A stretch of 64,000 nucleotides of DNA from Parahalioglobus pacificus (GCF_014652275.1 NZ_BMYM01000003.1:124001-188000); one strand, 5' to 3'. Counted from the first letter of the stretch, positions 28,636 to 38,335 are shown. A program made the numbers and translations. The notes: generated from the sequence alone by a model not told the origin.

Positions 28636-30294
28636 ATGCTCTCGTTTATCAGCATCAGTAATTTCACCATCGTCGAGTCACTGGAGATGGACTTTCACAG
28701 CGGCATGACGGTGATCACCGGTGAAACCGGCGCGGGCAAGTCCATCATGCTGGATGCCCTGGGACTTTGCCTGGGCGATCGCGCTGATTCCAAGAGTATT
28801 CGCCCCGGCGCCGAGCGCGCGGACATCCACGCCAGTTTCGATATCGCTGACATTCCTGCGGCGCAGGCTTGGCTGGCAGAGCGGGAGTTACTGGCGGGTG
28901 ATGAGTGCCTGCTGCGACGTGTGATCACTCGCGAGGGCCGCTCACGCGCCTACATCAACGGCAACCCGGCCACCCTGCAGGACTGCAAGGCACTGGGCGA
29001 ACACCTGATCGACATACACAGCCAACACGCCCACCAATCGCTGCTGCGAAAATCCGTGCAACGCTCATTGCTGGACGAGTTCGCCGGCAAGCAGGCATTG
29101 GCGACACGGGTTGAACAAGCGGCTTCAGACTGGCTGCGTGCACACCACGAGCTCAACGCACTGATCGCAGCACGTGATGAGCAAAGCAGCCGCGCCCAAT
29201 TGCTGAACTACCAGGCGCAGGAGCTGGATGAACTGGCGCTGGGCGAGAATGAGCTGCTGGCGCTTGAGCAGGAACAGAAACGATTGGTGAATGCCGAGGA
29301 TGTGTTGCGCGCTGCCCACGAGGCGCTGACGCTGACCGAGGCACAGGCCGCCGGCGCACGCCAGGCCTTCCAGCTACTGCAGGGCGACGGCCACGCAGGA
29401 AAGACCGTAGAGAACGCGTGGGAATTGCTGGATTCTGCAGCGATTCAGCTCTCAGAAGCACACAGTGAAGTACAGGCCTACATCGATTCCGTGTCAGTGG
29501 ACCCGGCGCGGCTGGCTGAGGTCGAGAAACGGCTGGAACAGATTTATGACGTCGCCCGCAAGCACCGGGTAATGCCTGAACAGTTACCGCAGCAGTATGC
29601 GGATCTCAGCGCAGAGTTGGCCACACTGAGCGGTGGCGACGAACGCATTGCCGAGCTAACCGAGCAGGCAGCGCAATGGTTGGCACAATACCGCAAGGAC
29701 GCCGCAATGCTGACCAAAGAGCGCGGCAGGGCGGCGCGCAGGCTGCAAAAAGCAGCCGCGGAACTGCTGGCCTCGCTCTCTATGGCCCAGTGTACGTTAA
29801 CGATCGACCTGCCCCCCCGCGGTGGTGAAGACCCGCACCCCCAGGGCCAGGAAGACATCAACTTTCTGATCAGCACCAACCCGGGCGCCGAGCCTCAACC
29901 CTTGGGCAAAATTGCCTCCGGCGGCGAACTATCGCGCATTAGCCTTGCCATACAGGTCGTTACTGCCAACACAGGCACGGTGCCCTCGATGGTTTTCGAC
30001 GAAGTGGATGTGGGAATCGGCGGTGGTGTTGCCGAGGTGGTCGGCCGATTACTGCGTCAACTCGCTGGCGATGCCCAAGTGCTCTGTGTGACTCACCTGC
30101 CGCAAGTGGCAGCACAGGGGCATCAGCATTTGCAGGTGGCCAAGGAGGGCGACAAGAAATCTGTTCGCACCCAGCTATCGGCATTGGATGCCGATGGCCG
30201 TATCGAGGAGATCGCTCGTATGCTGGGCGGCATTACTATCACCCAGCAAACCCGGGCGCATGCCGAGGAGATGCTCTCAGCCATCAACGGCTAG
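28636..30294 (+). CDS. recN: DNA repair protein RecN
   Basis: 552 aa from the ATG at 28636, which matches the E. coli length (553); an earlier in-frame ATG at 28564 would add 24 unconserved residues. RecN is an SMC-like ATPase for double-strand break repair. Walker A is GETGAGKS (residues 29-36). The long central region is coiled coil with Gln/Glu/Ala-rich helices. Near the end come the ABC signature KIASGGELSRISLA and the Walker B segment MVFDEVDVGIGG. No LexA-type box with correct spacing is visible upstream. Convergent with fur. Confidence 0.96.
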   Translation: MLSFISISNFTIVESLEMDFHSGMTVITGETGAGKSIMLDALGLCLGDRADSKSIRPGAERADIHASFDIADIPAAQAWLAERELLAGDECLLRRVITREGRSRAYINGNPATLQDCKALGEHLIDIHSQHAHQSLLRKSVQRSLLDEFAGKQALATRVEQAASDWLRAHHELNALIAARDEQSSRAQLLNYQAQELDELALGENELLALEQEQKRLVNAEDVLRAAHEALTLTEAQAAGARQAFQLLQGDGHAGKTVENAWELLDSAAIQLSEAHSEVQAYIDSVSVDPARLAEVEKRLEQIYDVARKHRVMPEQLPQQYADLSAELATLSGGDERIAELTEQAAQWLAQYRKDAAMLTKERGRAARRLQKAAAELLASLSMAQCTLTIDLPPRGGEDPHPQGQEDINFLISTNPGAEPQPLGKIASGGELSRISLAIQVVTANTGTVPSMVFDEVDVGIGGGVAEVVGRLLRQLAGDAQVLCVTHLPQVAAQGHQHLQVAKEGDKKSVRTQLSALDADGRIEEIARMLGGITITQQTRAHAEEMLSAING

Positions 30295-30343
30295 CGCTGT
30301 GCTGCAGGCACGCAGATAGTGTGTCGAAGTGGGTGTTTGGGTA

Positions 30344-30368
30344 AAAGCCCGCGTCAGGAACAACGCGG
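30344..30368 (-). terminator. Probable fur terminator
   Basis: On the minus strand after the fur stop, CCGCGT (30368-30363) pairs with ACGCGG (30354-30349) around an eight-base loop and is followed by GCTTTTAC. It lies in the convergent recN-fur gap. Confidence 0.6.
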
Positions 30369-30378
30369 ACGTGAACGA

Positions 30379-30816
30379 TTAGCTGTCTTTCTTGCGCACG
30401 TAGAGCACCAGGGAGTGGTCAACCAATTCGTAACCGTGCTCTTCCGCAATTTCGTGCTGGCGTTTTTCAATCAGTTCGTCGGTAAACTCGATCACCTCAT
30501 TGGTATTCAGGCACACCATGTGATCGTGATGTTCGCCCTTAGCCAATTCAAACACCGAGTGGGGCGTGCCCGACTTGTCGCGGCCGGCCTCGAAGATGTG
30601 TCGTGTAACCAGACCGGCGGACTCAAACTGGGTGAGCACTCGATAAACCGTGGCCAGGCCGACCTCTTCGCCCGCATCTCGCAGCGATTGGTAGACCTGT
30701 TCGGCACTGAGGTGCTGAGACGCGCCATCTGACGCTTCCAATATTTGCAGGATCTTCACGCGCGGCAGCGTTACTTTAAGGCCGGCTTTGCGCAGTTCCT
30801 TATTTTCATCAGACAT
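30379..30816 (-). CDS. fur: Ferric uptake regulator Fur
   Basis: 145 aa from the ATG at 30816; the frame extends further upstream but through the divergent bamE start. The winged helix (ELRKAGLKVTLPRVKILQIL, then GLATVYRVLTQFESAGLV) and the HHDH metal motif with HMVCLNTNEVIEF are present. As in Pseudomonas Fur, the second Cys of the enterobacterial CxxC is absent (Thr here). The C-terminus ends HSLVLYVRKKDS. An insertion (GRDKSGTP) in the wing region is a small oddity. Fe2+-Fur represses iron genes; the perfect box at 2809-2823 and the weaker one at 58735-58753 are candidate targets. Confidence 0.97.
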   Translation of the reverse strand: MSDENKELRKAGLKVTLPRVKILQILEASDGASQHLSAEQVYQSLRDAGEEVGLATVYRVLTQFESAGLVTRHIFEAGRDKSGTPHSVFELAKGEHHDHMVCLNTNEVIEFTDELIEKRQHEIAEEHGYELVDHSLVLYVRKKDS

Positions 30817-30850
30817 GATGCGGGGGTTCTCTGAGCTGTGCGATAAATGT

Positions 30851-31318
30851 ATGATGCCACCCCAGTTAGAGAAGTGGAAGTTCCCGTCTGTGCGCCCTTT
30901 GTTAATCGCTCTGTTTATTGCCTCACTCACCGCCTGTGGCGCGATGGGTTTCCCCGGTGTGTACCGCATCAACGTTGAGCAGGGCAACATCGTCGACCAG
31001 GAAATGGTCGATCAGCTAAAGCTCGGTATGAGCCGCCGCCAGGTGCGCTTCATTATGGGTACACCATTGGTTGAAGACACATTCAACAGCAACCGCTGGG
31101 ATTACCCCTATAGCGTTCGCAACGGCGGCCAGATTTTGCGCGCCTCCAGTGTTTCGGTTTTCTTCGAAGGGGACTCGCTGGTCAATGTGACGGGCGATGT
31201 CTTACCTGAGTGGGCCGGTGGCCCTGGTCCCGAAAAAGGCGATGCAAGCGACAGCGAAGGCGAAGCCTCCGCCGAGCAAAGCAATGAAGACGTCGAAGCG
31301 GCCGATAACGACAGCTAA
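30851..31318 (+). CDS. bamE: Outer membrane assembly lipoprotein BamE (SmpA/OmlA)
   Basis: About 155 aa from the ATG at 30851 (30854 equally possible). Lipoprotein signal IALFIASLTAC with Cys at the lipobox. The BamE core follows: GVYRINVEQGNIVDQEMVDQ, then LGMSRRQVRFIMGTPLVEDTFN and WDYPYSVRNGG. It is part of the BAM complex that inserts beta-barrel proteins. The C-terminal tail of about 35 residues after GDVLPEW is strongly acidic (SDSEGEASAEQSNEDVEAAD), longer than in E. coli BamE. Divergent from fur, convergent with rnfH across a short hairpin. Confidence 0.95.
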   Translation: MMPPQLEKWKFPSVRPLLIALFIASLTACGAMGFPGVYRINVEQGNIVDQEMVDQLKLGMSRRQVRFIMGTPLVEDTFNSNRWDYPYSVRNGGQILRASSVSVFFEGDSLVNVTGDVLPEWAGGPGPEKGDASDSEGEASAEQSNEDVEAADNDS

Positions 31319-31319
31319 A

Positions 31320-31332
31320 CCGCTCTGAGCGG
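31320..31332. terminator. Small hairpin between convergent bamE and rnfH
   Basis: CCGCT (31320-31324) pairs with AGCGG (31328-31332) in the 17-base gap between the two stop codons. It is short, without a clear T-run on either strand, so a weak bidirectional terminator is the most that can be said. Confidence 0.35.
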
Positions 31333-31335
31333 CCG

Positions 31336-31647
31336 TTACTCCTTGGCGTCGCGCTTCTCGCGCGCCGCTGCGGCCCTGGCCTTGCGAACCTCTTTGGGGT
31401 CTGCCTCCAAAGGCCTGTAAATCTCTACCCGGTCACCGTCGCGCAACACCTGCGTGGGCGATACTGCCTTGCCGAATACGCCCAGCTTCAGATCATCAGA
31501 GATCACAAGGCCATCAAACTTGGCGGCGATGCCGGAGGCCTGCGCCGCCTCCAGTGCGGTGGTGCCCTCGGCGACCGTCACCGGCACAATGGTCTGCTTC
31601 TCGGGTAGCGCATAGGCCACTTCTATGGATATCTCTGGCGTTGCCAC
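31336..31647 (-). CDS. rnfH: RnfH family protein (RatB, ubiquitin-like fold)
   Basis: 103 aa. Matches the RnfH/UPF0125 family: ISIEVAYALPEKQTIVPVTV at the start, GVFGKAVSPTQVLRDGDRVEIYRPLEADPKE in the middle, and a basic Ala/Arg/Lys tail. The function in E. coli is unresolved; the gene almost always follows ratA, as here (21 bases downstream). The ratA-rnfH/bamE arrangement is standard in gammaproteobacteria. Confidence 0.94.
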   Translation of the reverse strand: MATPEISIEVAYALPEKQTIVPVTVAEGTTALEAAQASGIAAKFDGLVISDDLKLGVFGKAVSPTQVLRDGDRVEIYRPLEADPKEVRKARAAAAREKRDAKE

Positions 31648-31668
31648 GGTGGTTTCTCCTTGCCTGCG

Positions 31669-32100
31669 CTAACCGTACAACAGCTTGGCGCGGCGCGACA
31701 CCGCGTCGACAAGCTCACCGGTGACACGGTCGAACAATTTAGCCGCTGCTGCACCCACCAATGCATTGTTGGTTGCAAACTCCAAGCGCAGACTCACCTT
31801 GCAGGCCTCATCACCCAGCGCCTTAAATCGCCATTGGCCGCAAAAGCTGTCAAAGGGTCCCTCGACCAATTCAAGCGTGATGGACTCATTTTCCTGCAAG
31901 GAGTTACGCGTGCTGAAGCGTTGGCTGATGCCGCCCTTGGCCAGCTTGAGCTCGGCCTCGATGGTGTTGCCCTCGCGGCTGAGCACCCGCGCATCGACGC
32001 AGCCATCCATGTATTGCGGATAGGCTTCAATGTCATTCACCAGGTCGAACAGTTGGCTAGCGCTGAAGGGTAGCAAGGCGCTGCGATCTATGACTTTCAT
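31669..32100 (-). CDS. ratA: RatA, START/Coq10-like ribosome-associated protein
   Basis: 143 aa START-domain protein: FSASQLFDLVNDIEAYPQY and GPFDSFCGQWRFKALGDEAC are typical. E. coli RatA has been described as binding 50S subunits and blocking 70S formation, and the family also resembles the ubiquinone-binding Coq10. It is followed by rnfH and preceded, after 15 bases, by a sodium symporter gene that lies between ratA and smpB, which are usually adjacent or divergent. Confidence 0.93.
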   Translation of the reverse strand: MKVIDRSALLPFSASQLFDLVNDIEAYPQYMDGCVDARVLSREGNTIEAELKLAKGGISQRFSTRNSLQENESITLELVEGPFDSFCGQWRFKALGDEACKVSLRLEFATNNALVGAAAAKLFDRVTGELVDAVSRRAKLLYG

Positions 32101-32115
32101 GAAAGGGGTGGTTAC

Positions 32116-33462
32116 TCAGTGAAACAGTGCGACAACGAAGAGCGCCATGATAACGGGCAGCGACACATAACGCAGCAGCAGTAACCAGGTGGCGTAGAGT
32201 AATTCAGGCGCCCGGGCCAGCTGATCATGCCGCAGCACCGGATGCATCACCCAGGCCACGAACAGGCCCACCCCCAGCACCGCCAGCGGCTGCCCGAGGC
32301 GCGACACTGCGCTATCCAGAAACTGCATCAAGGGGATACCCAGCGGACCAAACCCGGACAGCGACAGGGTCACCGATGCACACAGCGCCCAGACCCCAGC
32401 ACCCACAATCACCGCAGCCGTGAGCCTGCGCACCAGCAACAGCTGTTTGACCGCCGCTGTGAGCACCTCCATCAATGCCAGCGCAGAGCCCAGAGCAATC
32501 AGCAACAGCAGCGCGTAAAAGAGCACCCCGTACATCTCGCCATCGGGCAAATTGCCGAAGACGTAGGGCATGGCAATAAAGGCCAGCGCCGGCCCTTGAG
32601 CCAACTCCAGATTGGCGCCCAGCACCAAAGGCACCACCGCAACAGCCGCCCCAACGCCGATTGCGCAATCGAAAATCGCCACTGCCAGAATAGAGCGCAC
32701 CACAGGCAGACGCGCGGATGAGTAGGCGCCATAGGTCATTCCTACACCGGCACCGATGCCCAGTGTGAAAGCTGCCTGCACCACCGCAAACAACACCGCC
32801 TCCATACCAAAATCCAGCGGTTGAATCGCGAAGAGGGTGTTCTCGGTACCCACTAGGTCACCGTGACGCAGGGCGAAGTCCATCAGCGGCATGAGCACGG
32901 CAACAATGGCGGGGACCAGAATCCACACCAGCACGCCCACCCCGCGCCGAATGCCCAGGCAGGTGGCGGTGGCCAGTATGAGTAAAAACAGGGACTGCCA
33001 CTGCAGCAGGGCCGTGGGATCTGCCAGCAGGCGCTCAAATTGCGTAGCGGCATCAATGACGCTGGCCCCGGAGAAACCGCCCAGACGCAGATCGTTCACT
33101 GTGCCCAACACCCAGGCGGATACCACCACCTGAATCACCAACAGCATCAATGCCACGGCGCAAATCAACAGTCCCACTGCAGCCCAGCTGCGAGATGTCA
33201 TGGAGCGGTCTGCGGCCCACATCATGGCCAGGGGTGGCGAGCCCCTGCCCTGCCCGCCAATGGCCACCTCGGCAACCAGGATGGGCACCGCCAACAAGAC
33301 CAGCGCCCCCACGTAGGCCAACATGAACAGGCCACCGCCATAGGTGCTCAGCAAATAGGGGAAACGCCAGACATTGCCCAGTCCTACGGCAAACGCCGCC
33401 AGCGCCAGCACGAAGGTGGTCCGCGAGTGCCAGTTACCGAGAATGCCGGGGCTGCGTGCCAC
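32116..33462 (-). CDS. Sodium-dependent (NSS family) amino-acid-type transporter
   Basis: 448 aa from the GTG at 33462, which puts the conserved first helix motif (AAFAVGLGNVWRFPYLL) at the usual distance from the start. A GTG at 33546 would give 476 aa but would run close to the smpB promoter. Eleven to twelve membrane helices; the broken-helix motifs GVGMTYGAYSS and IALGSALALMEVLTAAV fit the family. It imports a small solute, often an amino acid, with Na+. It may be co-transcribed with ratA, 15 bases downstream. Substrate unknown. Confidence 0.88.
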   Translation of the reverse strand: MARSPGILGNWHSRTTFVLALAAFAVGLGNVWRFPYLLSTYGGGLFMLAYVGALVLLAVPILVAEVAIGGQGRGSPPLAMMWAADRSMTSRSWAAVGLLICAVALMLLVIQVVVSAWVLGTVNDLRLGGFSGASVIDAATQFERLLADPTALLQWQSLFLLILATATCLGIRRGVGVLVWILVPAIVAVLMPLMDFALRHGDLVGTENTLFAIQPLDFGMEAVLFAVVQAAFTLGIGAGVGMTYGAYSSARLPVVRSILAVAIFDCAIGVGAAVAVVPLVLGANLELAQGPALAFIAMPYVFGNLPDGEMYGVLFYALLLLIALGSALALMEVLTAAVKQLLLVRRLTAAVIVGAGVWALCASVTLSLSGFGPLGIPLMQFLDSAVSRLGQPLAVLGVGLFVAWVMHPVLRHDQLARAPELLYATWLLLLRYVSLPVIMALFVVALFH

Positions 33463-33559
33463 GTTATGGAGAGGCCAAACTAAGCATGCAACAAGGGTGC
33501 ACGAGGCCGGCCGCGGGGTAAAAGGGAAAGATTCACGTTTCGCCACTTCGGGCTGGCCG

Positions 33560-33565
33560 TATAAT
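33560..33565 (+). promoter_or_regulatory. TATAAT -10 element close to the smpB start
   Basis: A perfect TATAAT ends only seven bases before the smpB ATG. A start of transcription at the usual distance would fall at or beside the ATG, which suggests a leaderless or nearly leaderless message. No good -35 is visible. Confidence 0.4.
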
Positions 33566-33572
33566 GCGCGCC

Positions 33573-34055
33573 ATGTCGAAAAAGAAGTCCAAAGTTCCCA
33601 GTAACGTCATCGCCCAGAACCGGCGCGCGCGCTTCGATTACAACCTGCTCGATACCTTCGAAGCGGGCGTCGCCCTCATGGGCTGGGAAGTGAAAAGCCT
33701 GCGCGCGGGCAACGTGCAGCTCACCGACACCTATGTGTTTCTGCGCAATGGCGAGGCCTTTCTGGTGGGCGCGCAGATCAGTCCGCTGGAGACAGCGTCT
33801 ACGCATGTGTCGCCCGAGCCCATGCGCACCCGCAAACTGCTGCTGAATAAACGCGAGCTGGCAAAGCTGGTCGCGGCCACCTCCAAGAAAGGCCAAACCT
33901 GCGTTTGCACACAGCTGCATTGGAAGGGGCACCTTGTAAAAGCGCGCATTGCCCTGGCCGAAGGTAAAAAGACCCACGATAAACGCGACACCGAAAAATC
34001 GCGCGACTGGGATCGTCAGAAGCAACGCGTGATTCGCGACAACGTAAAGCAGTAG
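33573..34055 (+). CDS. smpB: SsrA-binding protein SmpB
   Basis: 160 aa. Binds tmRNA (encoded here at 48066-48456) and delivers it to stalled ribosomes. The conserved core is complete: [64 protein letters not shown] and a basic C-terminal tail ([14 protein letters not shown]). The ATG at 33573 is chosen over one nine bases upstream because it matches the family start. No Shine-Dalgarno sequence is visible. Divergent from the NSS transporter gene. Confidence 0.97.
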   Translation: MSKKKSKVPSNVIAQNRRARFDYNLLDTFEAGVALMGWEVKSLRAGNVQLTDTYVFLRNGEAFLVGAQISPLETASTHVSPEPMRTRKLLLNKRELAKLVAATSKKGQTCVCTQLHWKGHLVKARIALAEGKKTHDKRDTEKSRDWDRQKQRVIRDNVKQ

Positions 34056-34203
34056 CCCCCCGCGCCCAAACCACTATACTGCGGATGTGAGTGCCGCCCG
34101 GGGTACTGCGCGGGCCAATGAGCGCCCCGGCGCGGGACAATCGGACCGCGGCCCCTTTCCGTATACAGCCTGATAACAACAGCACAGTTGGGAGCAGCCG
34201 GCG

Positions 34204-34695
34204 ATGGTGACACTGCAAGTGAATGGCAAAACCATGGAGGTGGATGTGTCGCCAGACACACCGCTGCTGTGGGTAATCCGCGAAAACCTCGAGATGACCG
34301 GCACCAAGTTCGGCTGTGGCATCGCCCAGTGCGGCGCCTGCACGGTGCACCTGGATGGCAGCCCTGTGCGTTCCTGCAGCCTGCCCGTCTCTGTAGCCCA
34401 GGGCCGCAGCGTAACGACCATCGAAGGTCTGGCTGACGGCGACACACTGCACCCGGTGCAGCAGGCATGGATTGATCATCAGGTACCCCAGTGCGGCTAC
34501 TGCCAGTCGGGACAGATCATGTCTGCGGCCGCACTGCTGGCACGCAATGCCAACCCCAGCGATGCCGAGATCGACGGCGCCATGTCCGGCAACATCTGCC
34601 GCTGCGGCATGTACAGCCGCATCAAGGACGCGATCAAGACTGCCGCCAGTGGCGTGCAAGTCTTCGAGCCAGCGCAGGAGGTGCAAAATGGGTAA
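34204..34695 (+). CDS. Two-[2Fe-2S] small subunit of a molybdenum hydroxylase (isoquinoline 1-oxidoreductase alpha-like)
   Basis: 163 aa. The plant-type ferredoxin cluster uses Cys38, Cys43, Cys46 and Cys58 ([18 protein letters not shown]), and the helical second cluster domain uses CGYCQSGQ and GNICRCGMY. It passes electrons out of the molybdopterin subunit encoded next, whose ATG overlaps this gene's end by eight bases. The family (IorA-like) works on N-heterocycles or aldehydes. The likely cytochrome partner gene is not present here. Confidence 0.93.
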   Translation: MVTLQVNGKTMEVDVSPDTPLLWVIRENLEMTGTKFGCGIAQCGACTVHLDGSPVRSCSLPVSVAQGRSVTTIEGLADGDTLHPVQQAWIDHQVPQCGYCQSGQIMSAAALLARNANPSDAEIDGAMSGNICRCGMYSRIKDAIKTAASGVQVFEPAQEVQNG

Positions 34696-36898
34696 GTGGA
34701 CACGACGCGGATTCATTGGCGCCGGCCTGCTGGGTGGCGGCGCTCTGGTGGTGGGTGTGGCTATCCGCCCCGGACAGCGCGCACCGGAACTGGCACCGTT
34801 TGTTGCCGACGGCGATGAGACGCTGGTGAACGCCTTCGTCAAAATCGATGCCAACAATCACATCACCGCTATTGTTGCGCATTCAGAGATGGGCCAGGGC
34901 GCCCAGACCGCCCTGACGCAAATGCTGGCGGACGAAATGGACGCCGACTGGGACAACGTCAGCTTCATGGAGGCACCGGCTGAGGACGGCTATGCCAACG
35001 GGCCCATGGCGCGCGGTTTCATACTGCCCGACCCGCAAATTCCCAAGGTACTGATTCCGACACTGGATGGCGCGCTGCAGAAAGTGTCCGAAATGATTCA
35101 CCTGCAAATCACAGGTGGCAGTACCAGCATTCGCGCCACCGGTGTATTCGGTATGCGTGTGGCCGGTGCGGCCGCGCGGGAAATGCTGATGACTGCGGCC
35201 GCCGAAACCTGGCAGGTGCCGTTGGCCGAACTCACCACCGAGAACAGCCACATCCTGCACGCCGCTTCCAACAAGCGTGCGCCTTACGCAGAGTTTGCAG
35301 AGCAAGCGGCGAGCTACACACCGCCCAACGACCCGACCCTGAAGACCCCGGATCAATTCAAGATCATGGGGACAAGCCGACCACGCCGCGATATCCCCGC
35401 CAAGGTGGATGGCACCGCGCAATTCGGTATGGATGCATCCGTCGAGGGCATGAAATACGCCACCATCATGGCGGCGCCAGTGTTCGGTGCCACCCTGGAA
35501 TCGGTGGATGACAGCGCCGCCCGCGCGATGCCGGGCGTCGTTGATGTCGTCACTCTGGACGATGCCGTCGCGGTTGTGGCCGACGGCTACTGGCAGGCCA
35601 AGCAGGCGCTGGCGAAGGTAAAGCCGACCTGGAGCCGCACCGACAATGACCTGCAATCCACGCAGGGCATTTTTGAGCAGTTCGACAGAGACCTGCGTGC
35701 CGCGCGCGACTCAGGTGAGTCCAATGATGACCTCAGCATCGGTGATGCCGATGCCGTTATCGCAGGCGCGGGGAACGTGATTGAGCGCAGCTACCGTGTG
35801 CCCTACCTTGCACACAGCTGCATGGAACCGATGAACGCCTTGGCCCACGTGACCGACCAGGGGTGCGAGATCTGGACCGGCTCACAGAATCCGCTGGGTT
35901 TCCGTTACAGCGTTGCCGATGCACTGGAGATCGACGCCGAGCAGGTGACCTTCCACAACTTCCAGATGGGCGGTGGCTTCGGACGCCGAGCAACGCCTGA
36001 CTACGCCATCCAGGCCGCAAAGATTTCCCGCGCCAGTGGCCATCCGGTGAAGTTGATCTGGTCACGCGAGGAAGACGTGCGCCACGATCACTACCGGCCT
36101 GCGTTCACGTCCACCTTCCGCGCGGTGCTGGCCGACAATGGCAAGCCCGAGGCCTGGGACAACCTGTACGTGGACAAACACGAACCGGCAGAGGCACCGC
36201 ATATCCCGTACGCCGTGCCCCACCAAAAAGTGCATTACATCGACAGCAAAACCCACGTGCCTTTCGGCCCCTGGCGCAGCGTCGATCACTCGCAGCACGG
36301 TTTCTTCACCGAGTCGTTTATCGACGAACTCGCCTATGAAGCCGGCCAGGATCCTTACCAGTATCGTCGTTCGCTGCTGAGCGATCAGCCCCGGTTGCTC
36401 AAAGTGCTGGACGAAACCGCCGCCAAGGCCGATTGGGATACGCCACTGGGTCCGAACCGCGGGCGCGGCATCTCGCTGCAGCAGTCCTTCGGTTCCATCG
36501 TGGGTGAAGTGGTGGAAGTGACCGTGGACGGCAGCGATGTCAGTGTCGATCGCGTGGTCGTCGTCGTTGATGCCGGCTACGCCGTGTCGCCGGATGGCAT
36601 GGTGGCGCAGATGGAGTCTGGCGTTGTTTACGGACTCAGCGCCGCGCTGCACGGTGAGATCAACATTGAGCAAGGCCAGGTGGTTGAGGGCAACTTCGAT
36701 ACCTACTCTGCCCTGCGCATGAATGAGATGCCGGTAATCGAAACCCACATCATCAACAGCCTCGAAGCCTGGGGCGGTGCGGGTGAACCGGGTACACCGG
36801 GCATTGCGCCAGCGCTGACCAATGCCATCTTTGCCGCCACCGGCAAGCGCATTCGGGAACTGCCGCTGAGTCGCTTCGAGCTGGATTCACTGGCTTAA
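34688..36898 (+). CDS. Molybdopterin-binding large subunit of an isoquinoline 1-oxidoreductase-like enzyme
   Basis: 736 aa from the ATG at 34688, inside the end of the small-subunit gene. A twin-arginine signal ([15 protein letters not shown]) predicts folding in the cytoplasm and export to the periplasm with the small subunit. Molybdenum cofactor region: [38 protein letters not shown] and the final [20 protein letters not shown], where Glu is the likely catalytic base. The xanthine dehydrogenase family hydroxylates aldehydes or N-heterocycles. No XdhC-type maturation gene is in the window. Confidence 0.93.
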   Translation: MGKWTRRGFIGAGLLGGGALVVGVAIRPGQRAPELAPFVADGDETLVNAFVKIDANNHITAIVAHSEMGQGAQTALTQMLADEMDADWDNVSFMEAPAEDGYANGPMARGFILPDPQIPKVLIPTLDGALQKVSEMIHLQITGGSTSIRATGVFGMRVAGAAAREMLMTAAAETWQVPLAELTTENSHILHAASNKRAPYAEFAEQAASYTPPNDPTLKTPDQFKIMGTSRPRRDIPAKVDGTAQFGMDASVEGMKYATIMAAPVFGATLESVDDSAARAMPGVVDVVTLDDAVAVVADGYWQAKQALAKVKPTWSRTDNDLQSTQGIFEQFDRDLRAARDSGESNDDLSIGDADAVIAGAGNVIERSYRVPYLAHSCMEPMNALAHVTDQGCEIWTGSQNPLGFRYSVADALEIDAEQVTFHNFQMGGGFGRRATPDYAIQAAKISRASGHPVKLIWSREEDVRHDHYRPAFTSTFRAVLADNGKPEAWDNLYVDKHEPAEAPHIPYAVPHQKVHYIDSKTHVPFGPWRSVDHSQHGFFTESFIDELAYEAGQDPYQYRRSLLSDQPRLLKVLDETAAKADWDTPLGPNRGRGISLQQSFGSIVGEVVEVTVDGSDVSVDRVVVVVDAGYAVSPDGMVAQMESGVVYGLSAALHGEINIEQGQVVEGNFDTYSALRMNEMPVIETHIINSLEAWGGAGEPGTPGIAPALTNAIFAATGKRIRELPLSRFELDSLA

Positions 36899-36912
36899 GG
36901 TTAGCCAGCTGC

Positions 36913-37554
36913 ATGGAGGGACTAGTCGGTCACGTGTTGTCGGTGTTCATGGGCTTCTTCGCCATCATGAACCCCATTGCCAACACCCCCGTGTTCCTGG
37001 GGCTGACCGACGGCCAATCCGCTGCCCAACGCAAGCGCACGGCCACCCGTGCGCTGCTACTCAGCCTCGTCATCATTGTGGTGTTCTGCGCGGCCGGCAA
37101 ACTTATCTTCAGCCTGTTCGGCATCACCCTGCCCGCCTTTCGCATTACCGGTGGCATTCTTGTGGCGCTGGTGGGTTTCCATATGCTCCAGGGCGGCGAG
37201 CACTCGTCGGTACAGCACCCCAGCGAAGAAGATAAAGATGACAGCGGCGACGATGTCGCCATCACCCCGTTGGCACTGCCCATCCTGGCGGGCCCCGGCA
37301 CCATCGCCACGGCCATGAACTACGCCTCGGCCGGTACCGTGACGGACTTTGTGATCACCTCGGCGGCCTTTGCGATGCTGTGTTTGATCACCTGGCTGTT
37401 TTTCAGCTCGGGCGAACGCCTAGTCACCCTGATCGGCGACAATGGCATCAAGGTCATTACCCGGCTGATGGGCCTTATCCTCGCTGTCATTGGCGTGCAA
37501 ATGGTGCTGGCAGGCATCGCGGGCGCCATCAGCGCCTATGGCATCGGCGGATAA
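36913..37554 (+). CDS. MarC family integral membrane protein
   Basis: 213 aa, six membrane helices. FMGFFAIMNPIANTPVFLGLT near the N-terminus and LALPILAGPGTIATAMNYA in the middle are characteristic of MarC/UPF0056. Possibly a transporter; the function is not established. A charged loop (SVQHPSEEDKDDSGDD) separates the halves. It starts 14 bases after the molybdenum enzyme gene, so it may share its transcript, and it converges on the TauE-type gene. Confidence 0.9.
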   Translation: MEGLVGHVLSVFMGFFAIMNPIANTPVFLGLTDGQSAAQRKRTATRALLLSLVIIVVFCAAGKLIFSLFGITLPAFRITGGILVALVGFHMLQGGEHSSVQHPSEEDKDDSGDDVAITPLALPILAGPGTIATAMNYASAGTVTDFVITSAAFAMLCLITWLFFSSGERLVTLIGDNGIKVITRLMGLILAVIGVQMVLAGIAGAISAYGIGG

Positions 37555-37574
37555 AAAGCGTTCCGACCAGCGGC

Positions 37575-38318
37575 CTAGCTAAACAGCGCCCGCCCGCTAA
37601 TCGTTACACCCACGGCAAACAACACCACCAGCGCAACCCGGCGGTAAAAGGCATCGCCGTAGCGGTGAAACAAAATAAACCCCAGCTTGTCGCCCAGGAG
37701 CATGGCGGGAAACGCCATCAGGAATAGCCAGGGCGAACGTGCGTTCACATACCCCGCTGCCGTGTACGACGCCAACGCCACCACCGCCGAGAACAGAAAG
37801 AAGGTCATCAGCAGTGCGCGGCTGCGGGCGGGCTGCGCTTCGGTGGCCATCGCGTAAATGATGATAGGCGGGCCTGGCATGGCAAACGCCCCGTTCATCA
37901 GCCCCGAGCCCAAACCCACACCACCGGCAACGGCGGCATTGCCCTGGCGCTTGCCGGGCCGATAGAACGTTAACAGCGCACAGGCCCCGATCACCAACGG
38001 CCCTATCCACAGCTTGAACTGCTCGGGCGAGAGCCACTGCAAGGCAAACGCACCAGCAACTGTACCCACTAGCGACAGCGCAAAAAGGGGCACCATGGGT
38101 CGCAACGGGTAACGGCCCCAATAGGTTTTCAGCGTAACCAGACTTACGCCCAGGGTGAGCGATGCACTTAATACCACGGCCTGGGTGGGCGGCATGAACA
38201 GTGAGAACACCGGTACCGCCGTGAGGGCAAAGCCGAAGCCGGTGAAGGCTCGCATGATGGCGGCGAAGACCACCACCGCCCACACCAACAACAGCTGCGG
38301 CAGGCTGACCGCAGCCAA
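37575..38318 (-). CDS. TauE/SafE family sulfite-exporter-type membrane protein
   Basis: 247 aa with seven to eight membrane helices. The repeated family motifs are visible: AIMRAFTGFGFALTAVPVFSL near the N-terminus and GVGLGSGLMNGAFAMPGPPI at the middle. Members export sulfite, sulfoacetate or other organic anions; the substrate here is open. It starts 17 bases after the stop of the D-aminoacylase-like gene, so the two are probably one operon. Confidence 0.88.
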   Translation of the reverse strand: MAAVSLPQLLLVWAVVVFAAIMRAFTGFGFALTAVPVFSLFMPPTQAVVLSASLTLGVSLVTLKTYWGRYPLRPMVPLFALSLVGTVAGAFALQWLSPEQFKLWIGPLVIGACALLTFYRPGKRQGNAAVAGGVGLGSGLMNGAFAMPGPPIIIYAMATEAQPARSRALLMTFFLFSAVVALASYTAAGYVNARSPWLFLMAFPAMLLGDKLGFILFHRYGDAFYRRVALVVLFAVGVTISGRALFS

Positions 38319-38335
38319 AATGTCGGCGAGTGCGT

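Noticed and set aside
34472-34687. Earlier start for the molybdenum large subunit
   Set aside because: The added residues are the small-subunit gene read in another frame; the ATG at 34688 gives a clean twin-arginine signal.
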